A stretch of DNA of 64,000 nt, from contig NZ_JALJCJ010000005.1 in the NCBI RefSeq assembly GCF_022899935.1, positions 124,001 to 188,000 on the forward strand. Reading direction: 5' to 3'. Under the pieces are notes generated by a model. It did no database searches, was not told where the DNA came from, and saw nothing but the letters and a program-made list of their open reading frames with translations. The stretch's first letter is position 1. The number at the start of each line of letters is the position of its first letter. The DNA comes from Shinella curvata (GTDB lineage Bacteria; Pseudomonadota; Alphaproteobacteria; Rhizobiales; Rhizobiaceae). The position numbers were made by a program, and so were the translations under genes. Of this stretch, positions 1-7,956 are shown piece after piece.

Positions 1-1535
1 ATGTCGTTACGCTCGAATTCGCCGTGAACGAGCACGTCGAGACCGATGTCCTCCTGCCAGCGGATGGCCGCCGCCGTTTCCTTTTGCAGGAAGCTCTCGT
101 AATCCACGTAGCTGAGCGTACCCTTGGTATGGGCGGAGCGCGCCTTGCGCACCTCGCTGGTCTGCGGAAACGAACCGATCGTCGTGGTGGGGAAGAGCGG
201 CAGCCGGATGGCCGCGGCCTGGACCTGGCGGCGCGTCTCGAAGATGCTCTTGCGCGTCCCCATGGCCGCGTCGATGCCGGCAATGCGCCCCTGCACGAGC
301 GGATCCGTTACCTTCGGCGAAGCCGCACGGGCAGCGATGGCTTGCGAGGCACGGTTGACGATCTCCCACACGGCCTCCTTGCCCTGCGCCAGACCCTTGC
401 CGAGAGCCGCCAGCTCGCCAAGCTTCTGGGTGGCGAAGGAAAGCCAGGATTTCAGATCCGCATCGAGCCCCGTTTCCAGTTCGAGATCGATCGGCACATG
501 CAGCAGCGAGCACGAGGCCGCAATCTCGAATGCACCGGCACCGCGCGACGCCACGACCGGCGCCAGCCGATCAAGGAGAACGGCGAGGTCGGCCCGCCAG
601 ATATTGCGCCCGTCGATCACGCCAAGCGAGACGACCTGATCGGCCCGCACCGCAGCGAGCACCGTTTCAAGCTGTTCGGGGGCGCGCACGAGATCGACAT
701 GAAGCCCAGCAACCGGCAGCGTGGCGGCGGCGTCGAGATTGTCCGTCAATGCGCCAAAGTAGGTCGCCAACATGATCTTCAGGCCGGGCGCGGCCCTGGC
801 CAGTGCCTCATAGGCGAGTTTGAAGGCATGACGCTCGCCTTCGGTCAGGTCGAGGACAAGGATCGGCTCGTCCACCTGGACCCAATCGGCACCGGCAGCG
901 GCGAGCCTGCGGAACAGTTCCTCGTAAACAGGCAGCAGTTTGGCGAGGAGGTCGAGCGGCTTGAAGGTCGAGGGCCGCGCCTTGGCAAGCTTGAGGAAGG
1001 TGACCGGGCCGAGCACGACCGGACGCGTGTGGATGCCGAGCGCCTTGGCCTCAAGGAAATGATCGACCGGCTTCTGCGATGTGAGCGCGAAAACCTGATC
1101 TTCGGAAACCTCGGGAACCATGTAGTGATAGTTCGTATCGAACCACTTGGTCATTTCAAGCGCAGGAACACCGTGGCCGTGGTGGGCATGGCCGCAATCG
1201 GCGTGGCCGCCACCCTGGCTGCCGCGCGCCATGGCAAAATAGGTGGCCAGCGAGACATCGCCCCCCGTCCAACCATAGGCCGCCGGGATCGCGCCGACCA
1301 TGACGGCAGTATCGAGAACGTGGTCGTAGAGAGAGAAATCGTTCGAGGGAATCCGTGTTATCCCCTCGTCGCGCTGGAGCGACCAGTTTTCGGCACGCAG
1401 ATTCCTCGCCGTCTCGAGAAGATCGCTTTCAGCAATCTTTCCAGACCAGAAGCCTTCGAGCGCGGCCTTCAATTCGCGATGGCGACCGATGCGCGGAAAG
1501 CCGAGAGAGGCGACGGAGAGAGTTTGTTTGGACAT
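1..1535 (-). CDS. metE: Cobalamin-independent methionine synthase MetE (partial, C-terminus beyond window edge)
   Basis: Reading the minus strand from 1535 gives a long frame beginning MSKQTLSVASLGFPRIGR, the conserved N-terminus of 5-methyltetrahydropteroyltriglutamate-homocysteine methyltransferase. The frame runs off position 1 after about 511 codons, so most of the C-terminal catalytic barrel, including the zinc-binding His/Cys residues, is outside the window. Conserved blocks seen are EMTKWFDTNYHYMVPE (about residues 127-142), WVQVDEP, and FPTTTIGSFPQT at the start of the C-terminal barrel. The ATG at 1535 is preferred to the in-frame ATG at 1541 because a GGGG Shine-Dalgarno lies seven bases before it. 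Family role: last step of methionine synthesis in the cytoplasm without B12. A cobalamin riboswitch lies directly upstream. A His-rich insertion, residues 111-121, interrupts the N-terminal domain. Confidence 0.97.
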   Translation of the reverse strand, partial: MSKQTLSVASLGFPRIGRHRELKAALEGFWSGKIAESDLLETARNLRAENWSLQRDEGITRIPSNDFSLYDHVLDTAVMVGAIPAAYGWTGGDVSLATYFAMARGSQGGGHADCGHAHHGHGVPALEMTKWFDTNYHYMVPEVSEDQVFALTSQKPVDHFLEAKALGIHTRPVVLGPVTFLKLAKARPSTFKPLDLLAKLLPVYEELFRRLAAAGADWVQVDEPILVLDLTEGERHAFKLAYEALARAAPGLKIMLATYFGALTDNLDAAATLPVAGLHVDLVRAPEQLETVLAAVRADQVVSLGVIDGRNIWRADLAVLLDRLAPVVASRGAGAFEIAASCSLLHVPIDLELETGLDADLKSWLSFATQKLGELAALGKGLAQGKEAVWEIVNRASQAIAARAASPKVTDPLVQGRIAGIDAAMGTRKSIFETRRQVQAAAIRLPLFPTTTIGSFPQTSEVRKARSAHTKGTLSYVDYESFLQKETAAAIRWQEDIGLDVLVHGEFERND

Positions 1536-1647
1536 GATCATACCCCATTGGTTTGTGGGGGCATGGGTAAAGCGGACGCGTGCGAGTACCCGCACTGTGG
1601 CGGGAGCGCAGCAACCACCGGGACACCCCGCCCGTGGACGTTATTTC

Positions 1648-1838
1648 GTCTTGGCAGGTCTCCTGGCTCGCGGGTCATCGCCGCTGTCCGTCTTCCCAAG
1701 GCTTGCGCCTCAGTGACATGCTGGACAGTGGCTCACCGCTCACAGTTGCGGGGGCAGCCCCGGCTTTGCCGAATGTTCGGCGCACCGGATTCCCTCTTAG
1801 CCCTGAAACGGCAAAGCCGCTCCAGGGAACCACGACGC
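1648..1838 (-). promoter_or_regulatory. Cobalamin (B12) riboswitch in the metE leader
   Basis: On the minus strand the leader carries the hallmarks of the AdoCbl aptamer in order: a 5' pairing strand around 1820-1832, a GGTG element near 1780-1790, the core GCTGCCCCCGCAACTGTGAG around 1741-1760, a GCCACTG element, and the 3' B12 box GCCAGGAGACCTGCC at 1653-1667. It ends about 115 bases before the metE start. By established knowledge such elements shut off metE when B12 is plentiful and the B12-dependent MetH can work, which implies a metH elsewhere in the genome. The expression platform, probably between 1540 and 1650, could not be folded by eye. Confidence 0.96.
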
Positions 1839-1902
1839 ACAGACTTCACGTCATCAAGGGGCAATTGTCAATAGATATAAAGAAATGCTTATGCCTTTAT
1901 CT

Positions 1903-3129
1903 TCATGGATGGCTGATTTCGTCGAGATACCACTCGATATAGCGAAGCTCATTGTGCTCCATCGGCGCGATCGGACCAGGCACGAAATAGTGTGAGCGCA
2001 CGCCACGCGCCGTGTGCTCGATGATCGCCTTGTCTTCCGCCGTCGTGACTTTCCAGAGCCAGGTCAGCCTGTCGAGATCGAAATCCTTGCCCTCCTCGGC
2101 CTTGCCATCGACAAGCCAGATCAGTTCCATTTCGCAGGTCTCTGCCGTCTTCGGAATGAAGCGGTAGATCATGCCGTGATCGGGATAGCAGACGAGAAAG
2201 GTGGTTCCGCCGAGGTGAATGGAGGTGACGCCGCCGTCGAAATCGGTAAAGCGCCCCATCAGCGGGGCGACGGCCTTGCCGTCCTCGCTGCCGCTCTCGA
2301 CCCCCTCGTAGAGCGCATAGCGGAAGGCATGGATCGCTTCACGGCCTTCCCGCGAGGTTTGCCAGTGATTGCCGGAGCCGACCTCAATGCCGAGGGCGCA
2401 GGTTCGCGCTTCCAGGGCATCGTTCATCGCTTCGATCATATGCAACGGCTGTTCCAGCGCGTGGGTCTGCGAATACTCCGGATGCGCAGGACCGCAATGG
2501 TAACACTCGACATAATTCTCGACGGCCAGCTTCCAGTTGGCCGCAACCGGGTAGGTCTCGCGATGAGCAACCTTGGCGTTGGCCCAGCCGTATTGGCCGC
2601 AGGTCGCGTGCAGCAGATGCTCCACCTCGCCGAAATCCAGCGAAACCTCGGCGAAGGAGATAAAGATCAAACCTTCGACAACGCGCACATGCAGCGTTTT
2701 CAGCCCGTGATCCTCGCGCCGGAAATCCTTCGGCATCAGGCGTGCCGCACGCAGGCTTCCGTCATTGCCGTAGGTCCAGGCGTGGTAGGGACAGACGAAA
2801 ACACGCGCATTGCCCTTCTGCTTGGTGCAGACCTCCGCGCCGCGATGGCGACAGACGTTGAGGATGGCATGGATCGCACCATCGGCCGCGCGCGTTATGA
2901 TCACCTGCTCCGTGTCGATATGAAAAACCTCGAAGTCGTTCGCATTAGGGATAATGCTCTCATGCGCGACGCAATGCCAATGCCGCCGGAAGACCCGCTC
3001 CATGTCACGCCGGTAGATCTCGGGGTCGTGATAGAACGGACGGGCAAGACCGTAAGCAACTCGATGTCCTGCAACCAGCTGGTCAATCGTATCCCCGGGA
3101 TTATCGATTAAGGCTTCTACGTTCTTCAT
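1903..3129 (-). CDS. Rieske [2Fe-2S] aromatic-ring/quaternary-amine oxygenase alpha subunit
   Basis: The 408-residue product has the Rieske motif C-R-H (about residues 93-95) and C-P-Y-H (about 113-116), followed by a C-terminal domain with the mononuclear-iron signature NYVECYHCGPAHPEY. Length and motif arrangement match the alpha subunits of the glycine-betaine, stachydrine and carnitine demethylase branch of the Rieske oxygenases (GbcA, Stc2, CntA). Such enzymes need a separate ferredoxin reductase; none is adjacent, so electrons must come from a protein encoded elsewhere. The ATG at 3129 was chosen; an adjacent in-frame GTG at 3132 is possible. The gene stands alone, with the metE leader downstream. 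Substrate cannot be fixed from sequence; N-demethylation of a betaine is the leading inference. Confidence 0.85.
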   Translation of the reverse strand: MKNVEALIDNPGDTIDQLVAGHRVAYGLARPFYHDPEIYRRDMERVFRRHWHCVAHESIIPNANDFEVFHIDTEQVIITRAADGAIHAILNVCRHRGAEVCTKQKGNARVFVCPYHAWTYGNDGSLRAARLMPKDFRREDHGLKTLHVRVVEGLIFISFAEVSLDFGEVEHLLHATCGQYGWANAKVAHRETYPVAANWKLAVENYVECYHCGPAHPEYSQTHALEQPLHMIEAMNDALEARTCALGIEVGSGNHWQTSREGREAIHAFRYALYEGVESGSEDGKAVAPLMGRFTDFDGGVTSIHLGGTTFLVCYPDHGMIYRFIPKTAETCEMELIWLVDGKAEEGKDFDLDRLTWLWKVTTAEDKAIIEHTARGVRSHYFVPGPIAPMEHNELRYIEWYLDEISHP

Positions 3130-3132
3130 CAC

Positions 3133-3552
3133 TCAATGCGCCCCTAAGCAACAGCTTTTGATTAGTATTCAGACATTCAGGAGCGCAGACAAGTCGCCGG
3201 ATTTTCTTCTATTAATTGACATCATCGATTAGGGATTTGAACAACCCTGACGTTCCCATGTCGCATTTGAACGTCAGCCGCTTTTGGTGTCGCAACATGT
3301 ATTCGCCAGACAGCGTCGAACGTCAGGACTGAATTGGCAATGAGAACATCGGGATATTCGATTCCGACCGGCGAGCGGCGGTCGCAAGACACCACATTGT
3401 TGCGTTTTCGAATATCGGCCGGGATTCCTGAATGCGCCACCAAGCCGGCCCAGACTGAAAGAGGGCCTGCATGTCATCAACGCTTCGCCAATCTCTCGAT
3501 TCGAAGTGAAGGCCACTCCCAACGTCGAGAAATCCTGCGAACAAGACCTATG
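3133..3552. other. 420-bp gap with no recognisable gene
   Basis: The gap lies upstream of the Rieske gene and downstream of the AraC gene. The first 110 bases are AT-rich and presumably hold the Rieske promoter. The remainder carries several overlapping short frames on the minus strand (60-82 codons), none with a convincing ribosome-binding site or recognised domain. The sequence contains GACGTTC/GAACGTC repeats near 3250, 3270 and 3320. It may be a decayed gene or a dispersed intergenic element; I recognise nothing definite. Confidence 0.4.
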
Positions 3553-4590
3553 TCATGGAGTGGGGCCAGAAGCTGGCACTGCCGGCCGTTCCGACGAGAC
3601 CGGCTCCCCAGACCGCAAAGCCAGAACGCGTGACGGCTGCACGCCGAAGCGACGCAGGAACAGCTGGGAGAAATGGCTTGGATTGCTGTAGCCGACGGCA
3701 ATCGCAGCCTGGGTGACGTTCATCTCGCCACTCTCGATGACCCGGCGGGCTTCCAGCAATCGCCGCTCTTTCAGGAAGGCATAGACGGCAAAGCCGTAGA
3801 GGCTCTTGAAGCCGGATTTCAGTCGCTTCTGCGTCAGCCCCACCGCGCGGGCGAGATCGTCCAGCGTCCACGGGTGCGCAAGCTCCGCGATCAGGAGGTC
3901 GCGGGCACGCTGCAGCGGACGACGGTCGCGCGGCGGAACGGTCTGCGCCGGCTGGGTGCGGCGCATCGCAGCGATGGAAGCGTTGATGATGTCGAGAGCG
4001 CGGGCCTCGAATGCAAGATCGTCGTTCTCCACCATGGCACTGTCGAACAGCGCCCGCGCGACAGCCAGGAGATCCGGCGGCACCGGCAGCACGCCCACCC
4101 AGGTGCCATTGCCCGACGCCATGTGCAGCGCATGATGCTCGTCAAGATTGGCAAGGAGATCGCCCGCCCCAAGCTTCTGCCAGAGGCCGATATCGACCCG
4201 GATGTCCATCCCCTTGAAGCGGGTACCGACCGGTACGTCGTAGAGACCGACCGAACCCTGCGGTGCCACCATGATGTAGATACGGCCCGGTCGGTAGGGG
4301 ATCGATGACAGTCGCTGCTCGGCGTCGCTGCCCAAAATCCAGCCCTGCCCCGAGGCCTCGAAGAGGAAATCGATGGCAACGCAGGGCTCCGTCGCGAAGC
4401 GGCCGACAAAATCGGCACCGATCACCATGTCGAAGACCGAGATGGTGAGGCCTGGCCGCACGCCGAGGATCTTGTAGGCGCCCTCTGTCGATGTCGCGGA
4501 GAAACTTGAGTCGGCCGGGCTCGGCCCAAGCACGATTACGTCGTCCTGATCGGACTGCGCCAAAGCGCGCTGTTCAACACGGAGATTCAT
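3553..4590 (-). CDS. AraC-family transcriptional regulator of siderophore uptake (PchR/RhrA-like)
   Basis: The C-terminal 100 residues form the double helix-turn-helix of AraC proteins: LDDLARAVGLTQKRLKSGFK for the first helix pair and AAIAVGYSNPSHFSQLFLRR for the second. The roughly 230-residue N-terminal region is an effector domain of the type found in siderophore-sensing AraC regulators. The ATG at 4590 is preceded by GGTGGGC; an upstream TTG at 4620 is less likely. The gene is divergent from an RhtX-like permease and TonB receptor, with a candidate RirA operator between them, so the inference is that it activates those genes when the cognate ferric siderophore enters the cell and is itself iron-repressed. 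Confidence 0.88.
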   Translation of the reverse strand: MNLRVEQRALAQSDQDDVIVLGPSPADSSFSATSTEGAYKILGVRPGLTISVFDMVIGADFVGRFATEPCVAIDFLFEASGQGWILGSDAEQRLSSIPYRPGRIYIMVAPQGSVGLYDVPVGTRFKGMDIRVDIGLWQKLGAGDLLANLDEHHALHMASGNGTWVGVLPVPPDLLAVARALFDSAMVENDDLAFEARALDIINASIAAMRRTQPAQTVPPRDRRPLQRARDLLIAELAHPWTLDDLARAVGLTQKRLKSGFKSLYGFAVYAFLKERRLLEARRVIESGEMNVTQAAIAVGYSNPSHFSQLFLRRFGVQPSRVLALRSGEPVSSERPAVPASGPTP

Positions 4591-4632
4591 CTGCCCACCA
4601 AATAATAGACCCGATCGCAATATCGCTGAACC

Positions 4633-4647
4633 TGATTACAATAGTCA
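4633..4647. promoter_or_regulatory. Candidate RirA-type iron operator (TGA-N9-TCA)
   Basis: TGATTACAATAGTCA matches the rhizobial iron-responsive pattern TGA-N9-TCA, with five of seven base pairs symmetric. It sits in the 106-bp divergent gap, 43 bases from the AraC start and 50 bases from the permease start, so one site could repress both directions. The bare pattern occurs by chance about once per 4 kb; position and gene context carry the call. Confidence 0.5.
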
Positions 4648-4696
4648 AGTTTTACGCATCGGCCTAGTGAGGTCGCCAACTGCATTGCGAGGGGTC

Positions 4697-5953
4697 ATGT
4701 CGACTGCTTTTACGAATTTTGCCGGTCGCTCGGCAAGCTGGTCCGTGCTCGGCCTGCTGGCCGGCCTCTATGCTGCCCAGTCCGTCACGGGCTCCATGGT
4801 GCAAACGGCCCTTCCGGTCGTGCTGCGCGATGCCGGCATGCCGCTCGACCAGATCGGCTACCTCGCTGTTCTCTTTCTGCCCTGGGCGCTGAAATTCCTC
4901 TGGGCACCGTTGATCGACCGGTTCCTCAGCGAGCGCACCTGGATCCTGCTCTGCCAGGCCGGCATCATCCTGTGCTTCCTCGCCGCCATCGCCCTTCCAC
5001 CGCAAACCCATATGGCAGCACTCGCCGCCGTATTGCTCGTGATGGGCGTCTTCGCCGCCACGCAGGATGTTGCGACGGACTCCCTCGCCGTCCGCGCTTC
5101 CGATGCGGAGACACGCGGGCTTGCCAGCGGCGCCTCGACGGCCGGCGCCTATCTCGGCTTCCTGATCGGTGGCGGCCTTTGGCTCGTCGTCTACCAGCAT
5201 GCCGGCTGGGCGGTTTCGATGGGTGCGATGGCCGGCTTCGTCTGCCTGCTTACCATTCCGGTTTTTCTCTCCGGCAATCTCGCCGGTCCGCGCGTGCGGA
5301 CAGCGTCCACGACACAGGCGATCGGCTTCAGGAAGACAATCCGAAACCGCGCGCTGATGTACGGTCTCATCTTCCTCGTCGTCTATCAGGTCGGCCTTCG
5401 CATGGGCTCGGCACTGACCGGCCCCTATCTCGTCGACAAAGGCATCGCGCTGGACACGATCGGCCTGCTGCGCGGCGCCGGCGGCGCTGTTGCCGGCTTC
5501 ATCGCCTCTTCGCTCGGTGCGCTTTTTGTGCAGGCGGCGGGAATCACGCGTTCGATCGTCATCGCGGCTGTCCTCAATGCTCTCCTGCTTCTCGCCCTCG
5601 CTACGGTGGAATTCACCGGCACAGCCACGCCGATGCTCGCGCTCGGCATTCTCCTGGCGCAGGTGGCTGCCGTCGCCTTCTCCTTCGTTGCGCTCTACGC
5701 AGCGATGATGAACTGGTGCAATCCCGAACAGACGGCGACGGACTTTGCAGCACTCCAGAGCATCGACGCGATCCTCGCCATTGCCGCCTCCTCCGTGGCC
5801 GGGGTGCTCGGCAATGCCTTTGGATATGGCACGCTCTTCTCCGCCTCGGCGATTTTCATCCTGGCTGCCATCCTCATCGCGCCCCGCACACTCGGCGCCT
5901 CCGCCAAGGCGCCACAAAACTTTGCACTCCCAAAAAAGGTATCGGAATCATGA
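4697..5953 (+). CDS. RhtX/FptX-like MFS siderophore permease
   Basis: The product is a 418-residue, very hydrophobic protein with about twelve membrane segments. The N-terminal stretch with VLGLLAGLYAAQSV and the loop ALKFLWAPLIDRF, a variant of the MFS motif A region, are characteristic of the RhtX/FptX (AmpG-like) family, which moves ferric or iron-free siderophores such as rhizobactin 1021 or pyochelin across the inner membrane as a single protein, replacing an ABC importer. The ATG at 4697 follows GAGGGG at proper spacing. Its stop overlaps the start of the TonB receptor by four bases (ATGA), so outer- and inner-membrane steps are translationally coupled. Confidence 0.88.
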   Translation: MSTAFTNFAGRSASWSVLGLLAGLYAAQSVTGSMVQTALPVVLRDAGMPLDQIGYLAVLFLPWALKFLWAPLIDRFLSERTWILLCQAGIILCFLAAIALPPQTHMAALAAVLLVMGVFAATQDVATDSLAVRASDAETRGLASGASTAGAYLGFLIGGGLWLVVYQHAGWAVSMGAMAGFVCLLTIPVFLSGNLAGPRVRTASTTQAIGFRKTIRNRALMYGLIFLVVYQVGLRMGSALTGPYLVDKGIALDTIGLLRGAGGAVAGFIASSLGALFVQAAGITRSIVIAAVLNALLLLALATVEFTGTATPMLALGILLAQVAAVAFSFVALYAAMMNWCNPEQTATDFAALQSIDAILAIAASSVAGVLGNAFGYGTLFSASAIFILAAILIAPRTLGASAKAPQNFALPKKVSES

Positions 5954-7947
5954 TGCGTCACCGTTTGTCCGGCGTTTCCCTCCTCGCCCTTGCCGTCGGC
6001 CTTTCCCCGCAGATCTCCGTTGCGCAAGACACCGCAGAGACCTCGACGCTCGAACCCATCGTCATCACCGCGACAAAGCGCAGTGAAGACTACTTCCTGC
6101 TGCCATCTGCGACCGACATAGCCAATGCCGACCAATTGCTGATGCGCGATATCGATACGGTGGCCGATCTCGACCGTATCTTCCCCGACGTCAACATCCG
6201 GTCGCGCTCCAGCCGCACCTACGCCAATTTCACCATTCGCGGCCAGGCCTCGCTCGATTTCTACAATCCGAGCACGCAGGTCTATGTCGATGGTCTGCCG
6301 CAGGACAGCTTCAACCTGACCCGCTCCCTGCCGGGTAACCTCCAGAGCGTCGAACTGCTCTATGGTCCGCAGGGAACGCTCTATGGCCGCGGTGCCATCG
6401 GCGGGGTCATCAATATCGTCACCCGCAAGCCAGACAACGAGGCACGCATCGGGTTCAATGCCAACCTTACGGATCAGGGCGCCGGCGGCACATTCCATGC
6501 CAGCACGCCGATCATCGATGACGTTCTCTATGGCGACGCCAACTTTTCCTTCCTGAACGGGAACGATACCTACACGACCATGACCGGCGAGGATGTCGGC
6601 GGCACGCGGGATATCAACGGCCAGGTCCGCCTGCGCTATGCGCCAACCGATAGCCCCTGGGATGTGACCGTCACGGCGGGCCGGGGCCATGTATCGTCGA
6701 CGGAAGAATATTTTGTGCTCGAATCGATGCTGGAAGATCGCATCGCCTACCCCGCGCCGTCGCAATACGATCTCGACACCTGGAACTTTGGCATCAACGC
6801 GGCCTACGATCTCGGTTTTGCGACCATCACGGCGCTGACCGGCTACCAGAAGAGCGATCTCGACCGCACGGTCTTCGGAAGCTACACGCCGGAACGACAG
6901 TGGACTTTGAGCCAGGAGCTGCGCATTGCCTCCAATCCGGACCAGGGCAGCCCGATCGACTACGTGGCCGGCCTCTACTACCAGCATCTTGATTTTACAC
7001 GGAGCATACCGGTCGCAAGCCAGACCTCACGACAGAAGATCGATTCCTACGCACTTTTCGGCGATCTGACATGGCACGCCACCGATCGGCTCGATATCTC
7101 GCCCGGCCTGCGCCTGGATTATGAACATGCGGCGGCCGAAGCGGCCGGTGGCGTGAATTTCAACGAAGACAACAGCTTTACCGCCCTTTCGCCGAAACTA
7201 GGTGCCAGCTACGGCCTCAGCGACGAATGGCGCGCCTATGGCCTTCTCAGCACGGGCTTCAAGGCCGGCGGCTTTACGCGAACCGTGACATCCGCCAACA
7301 ATGCCTTCACCTATGACCCGCAGCACACCTACAACGGCGAGGTCGGGCTCAAATATCGCAACGAGGCCGGCACCCTGGAGGCGCAGCTCTCGGCCTATTA
7401 CAACATCACCAAAGACTACCAGATGTTTGTCGGCGTGCAGCCGTGGCAGTATCTGCAGAATGTCGGCGAGGTCACATCCAAGGGCATCGACCTGAAGGTG
7501 CGCGCCAAGCCAACCGAGGAACTCGGCGTTACCGCAGGCCTTGCCTACAACCACACGCGTTTCACCGACTACAAGAACCCGGTGACCCCAGGCACCGACA
7601 TGACGGGCAACACCGTGCCCTATGCTCCCGAATTTACCGCAAACCTCATGTTCGATTATCGCTTCGAGCTGGACAATGGTCGCGGGACACTCGTTCCCTA
7701 TGTCGGTATCACCTATGTGAGCGAGCACTATTTCGACGAGACCAACACGATCGGGCAAAAGGGTTACGCGCTGGCCGATGTCGGCGTGAAGTGGGAAGTC
7801 GACGATAAGGTCACGGCCGAAGCCTTCGTCACGAATGTCTTCGACAAGACCTACACGACCTACGGCTTCCAGTATCCCGGTCTCGGCAATCTCTACCAGC
7901 TCGGCCAGGGTCGCACGATCGGCGGCCGTATCAACATGACGTTCTGA
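5950..7947 (+). CDS. TonB-dependent siderophore receptor
   Basis: The 665-residue product opens with a signal peptide ending near SVAQD, then a short TonB-box-like segment (EPIVITATK), a plug domain containing the conserved GPQGTLYGRGAIGGVINIVT, and a beta-barrel closing with a C-terminal phenylalanine (RINMTF), the outer-membrane assembly signal. It has no STN signalling domain, so it should not signal through FecR/FecI. It overlaps the RhtX-like permease gene by ATGA, and a FAD monooxygenase follows nine bases downstream. ATG 5950 and ATG 5953 are both possible starts. By length and lack of STN it resembles the group that includes pesticin/yersiniabactin-type receptors; the ligand is unknown. 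Confidence 0.93.
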   Translation: MMRHRLSGVSLLALAVGLSPQISVAQDTAETSTLEPIVITATKRSEDYFLLPSATDIANADQLLMRDIDTVADLDRIFPDVNIRSRSSRTYANFTIRGQASLDFYNPSTQVYVDGLPQDSFNLTRSLPGNLQSVELLYGPQGTLYGRGAIGGVINIVTRKPDNEARIGFNANLTDQGAGGTFHASTPIIDDVLYGDANFSFLNGNDTYTTMTGEDVGGTRDINGQVRLRYAPTDSPWDVTVTAGRGHVSSTEEYFVLESMLEDRIAYPAPSQYDLDTWNFGINAAYDLGFATITALTGYQKSDLDRTVFGSYTPERQWTLSQELRIASNPDQGSPIDYVAGLYYQHLDFTRSIPVASQTSRQKIDSYALFGDLTWHATDRLDISPGLRLDYEHAAAEAAGGVNFNEDNSFTALSPKLGASYGLSDEWRAYGLLSTGFKAGGFTRTVTSANNAFTYDPQHTYNGEVGLKYRNEAGTLEAQLSAYYNITKDYQMFVGVQPWQYLQNVGEVTSKGIDLKVRAKPTEELGVTAGLAYNHTRFTDYKNPVTPGTDMTGNTVPYAPEFTANLMFDYRFELDNGRGTLVPYVGITYVSEHYFDETNTIGQKGYALADVGVKWEVDDKVTAEAFVTNVFDKTYTTYGFQYPGLGNLYQLGQGRTIGGRINMTF

Positions 7948-7956
7948 GGAAGTTCC

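Noticed and set aside
24-1874. Long open frame on the plus strand opposite metE
   Set aside because: It has no recognisable domain, is Arg-rich as expected from the antisense of GC-rich codons, and overlaps both metE and the cobalamin riboswitch on the other strand.
4664-5917. 417-codon minus-strand frame opposite the MFS permease
   Set aside because: Composition is highly charged and low in complexity, with no domain, and the plus strand encodes a clear membrane protein with a ribosome site.
4972-5949. Open frame in front of the TonB receptor at 5950 that would give a 991-residue protein
   Set aside because: The upstream part is an out-of-frame reading of the MFS permease gene; the receptor's signal peptide begins at 5950.
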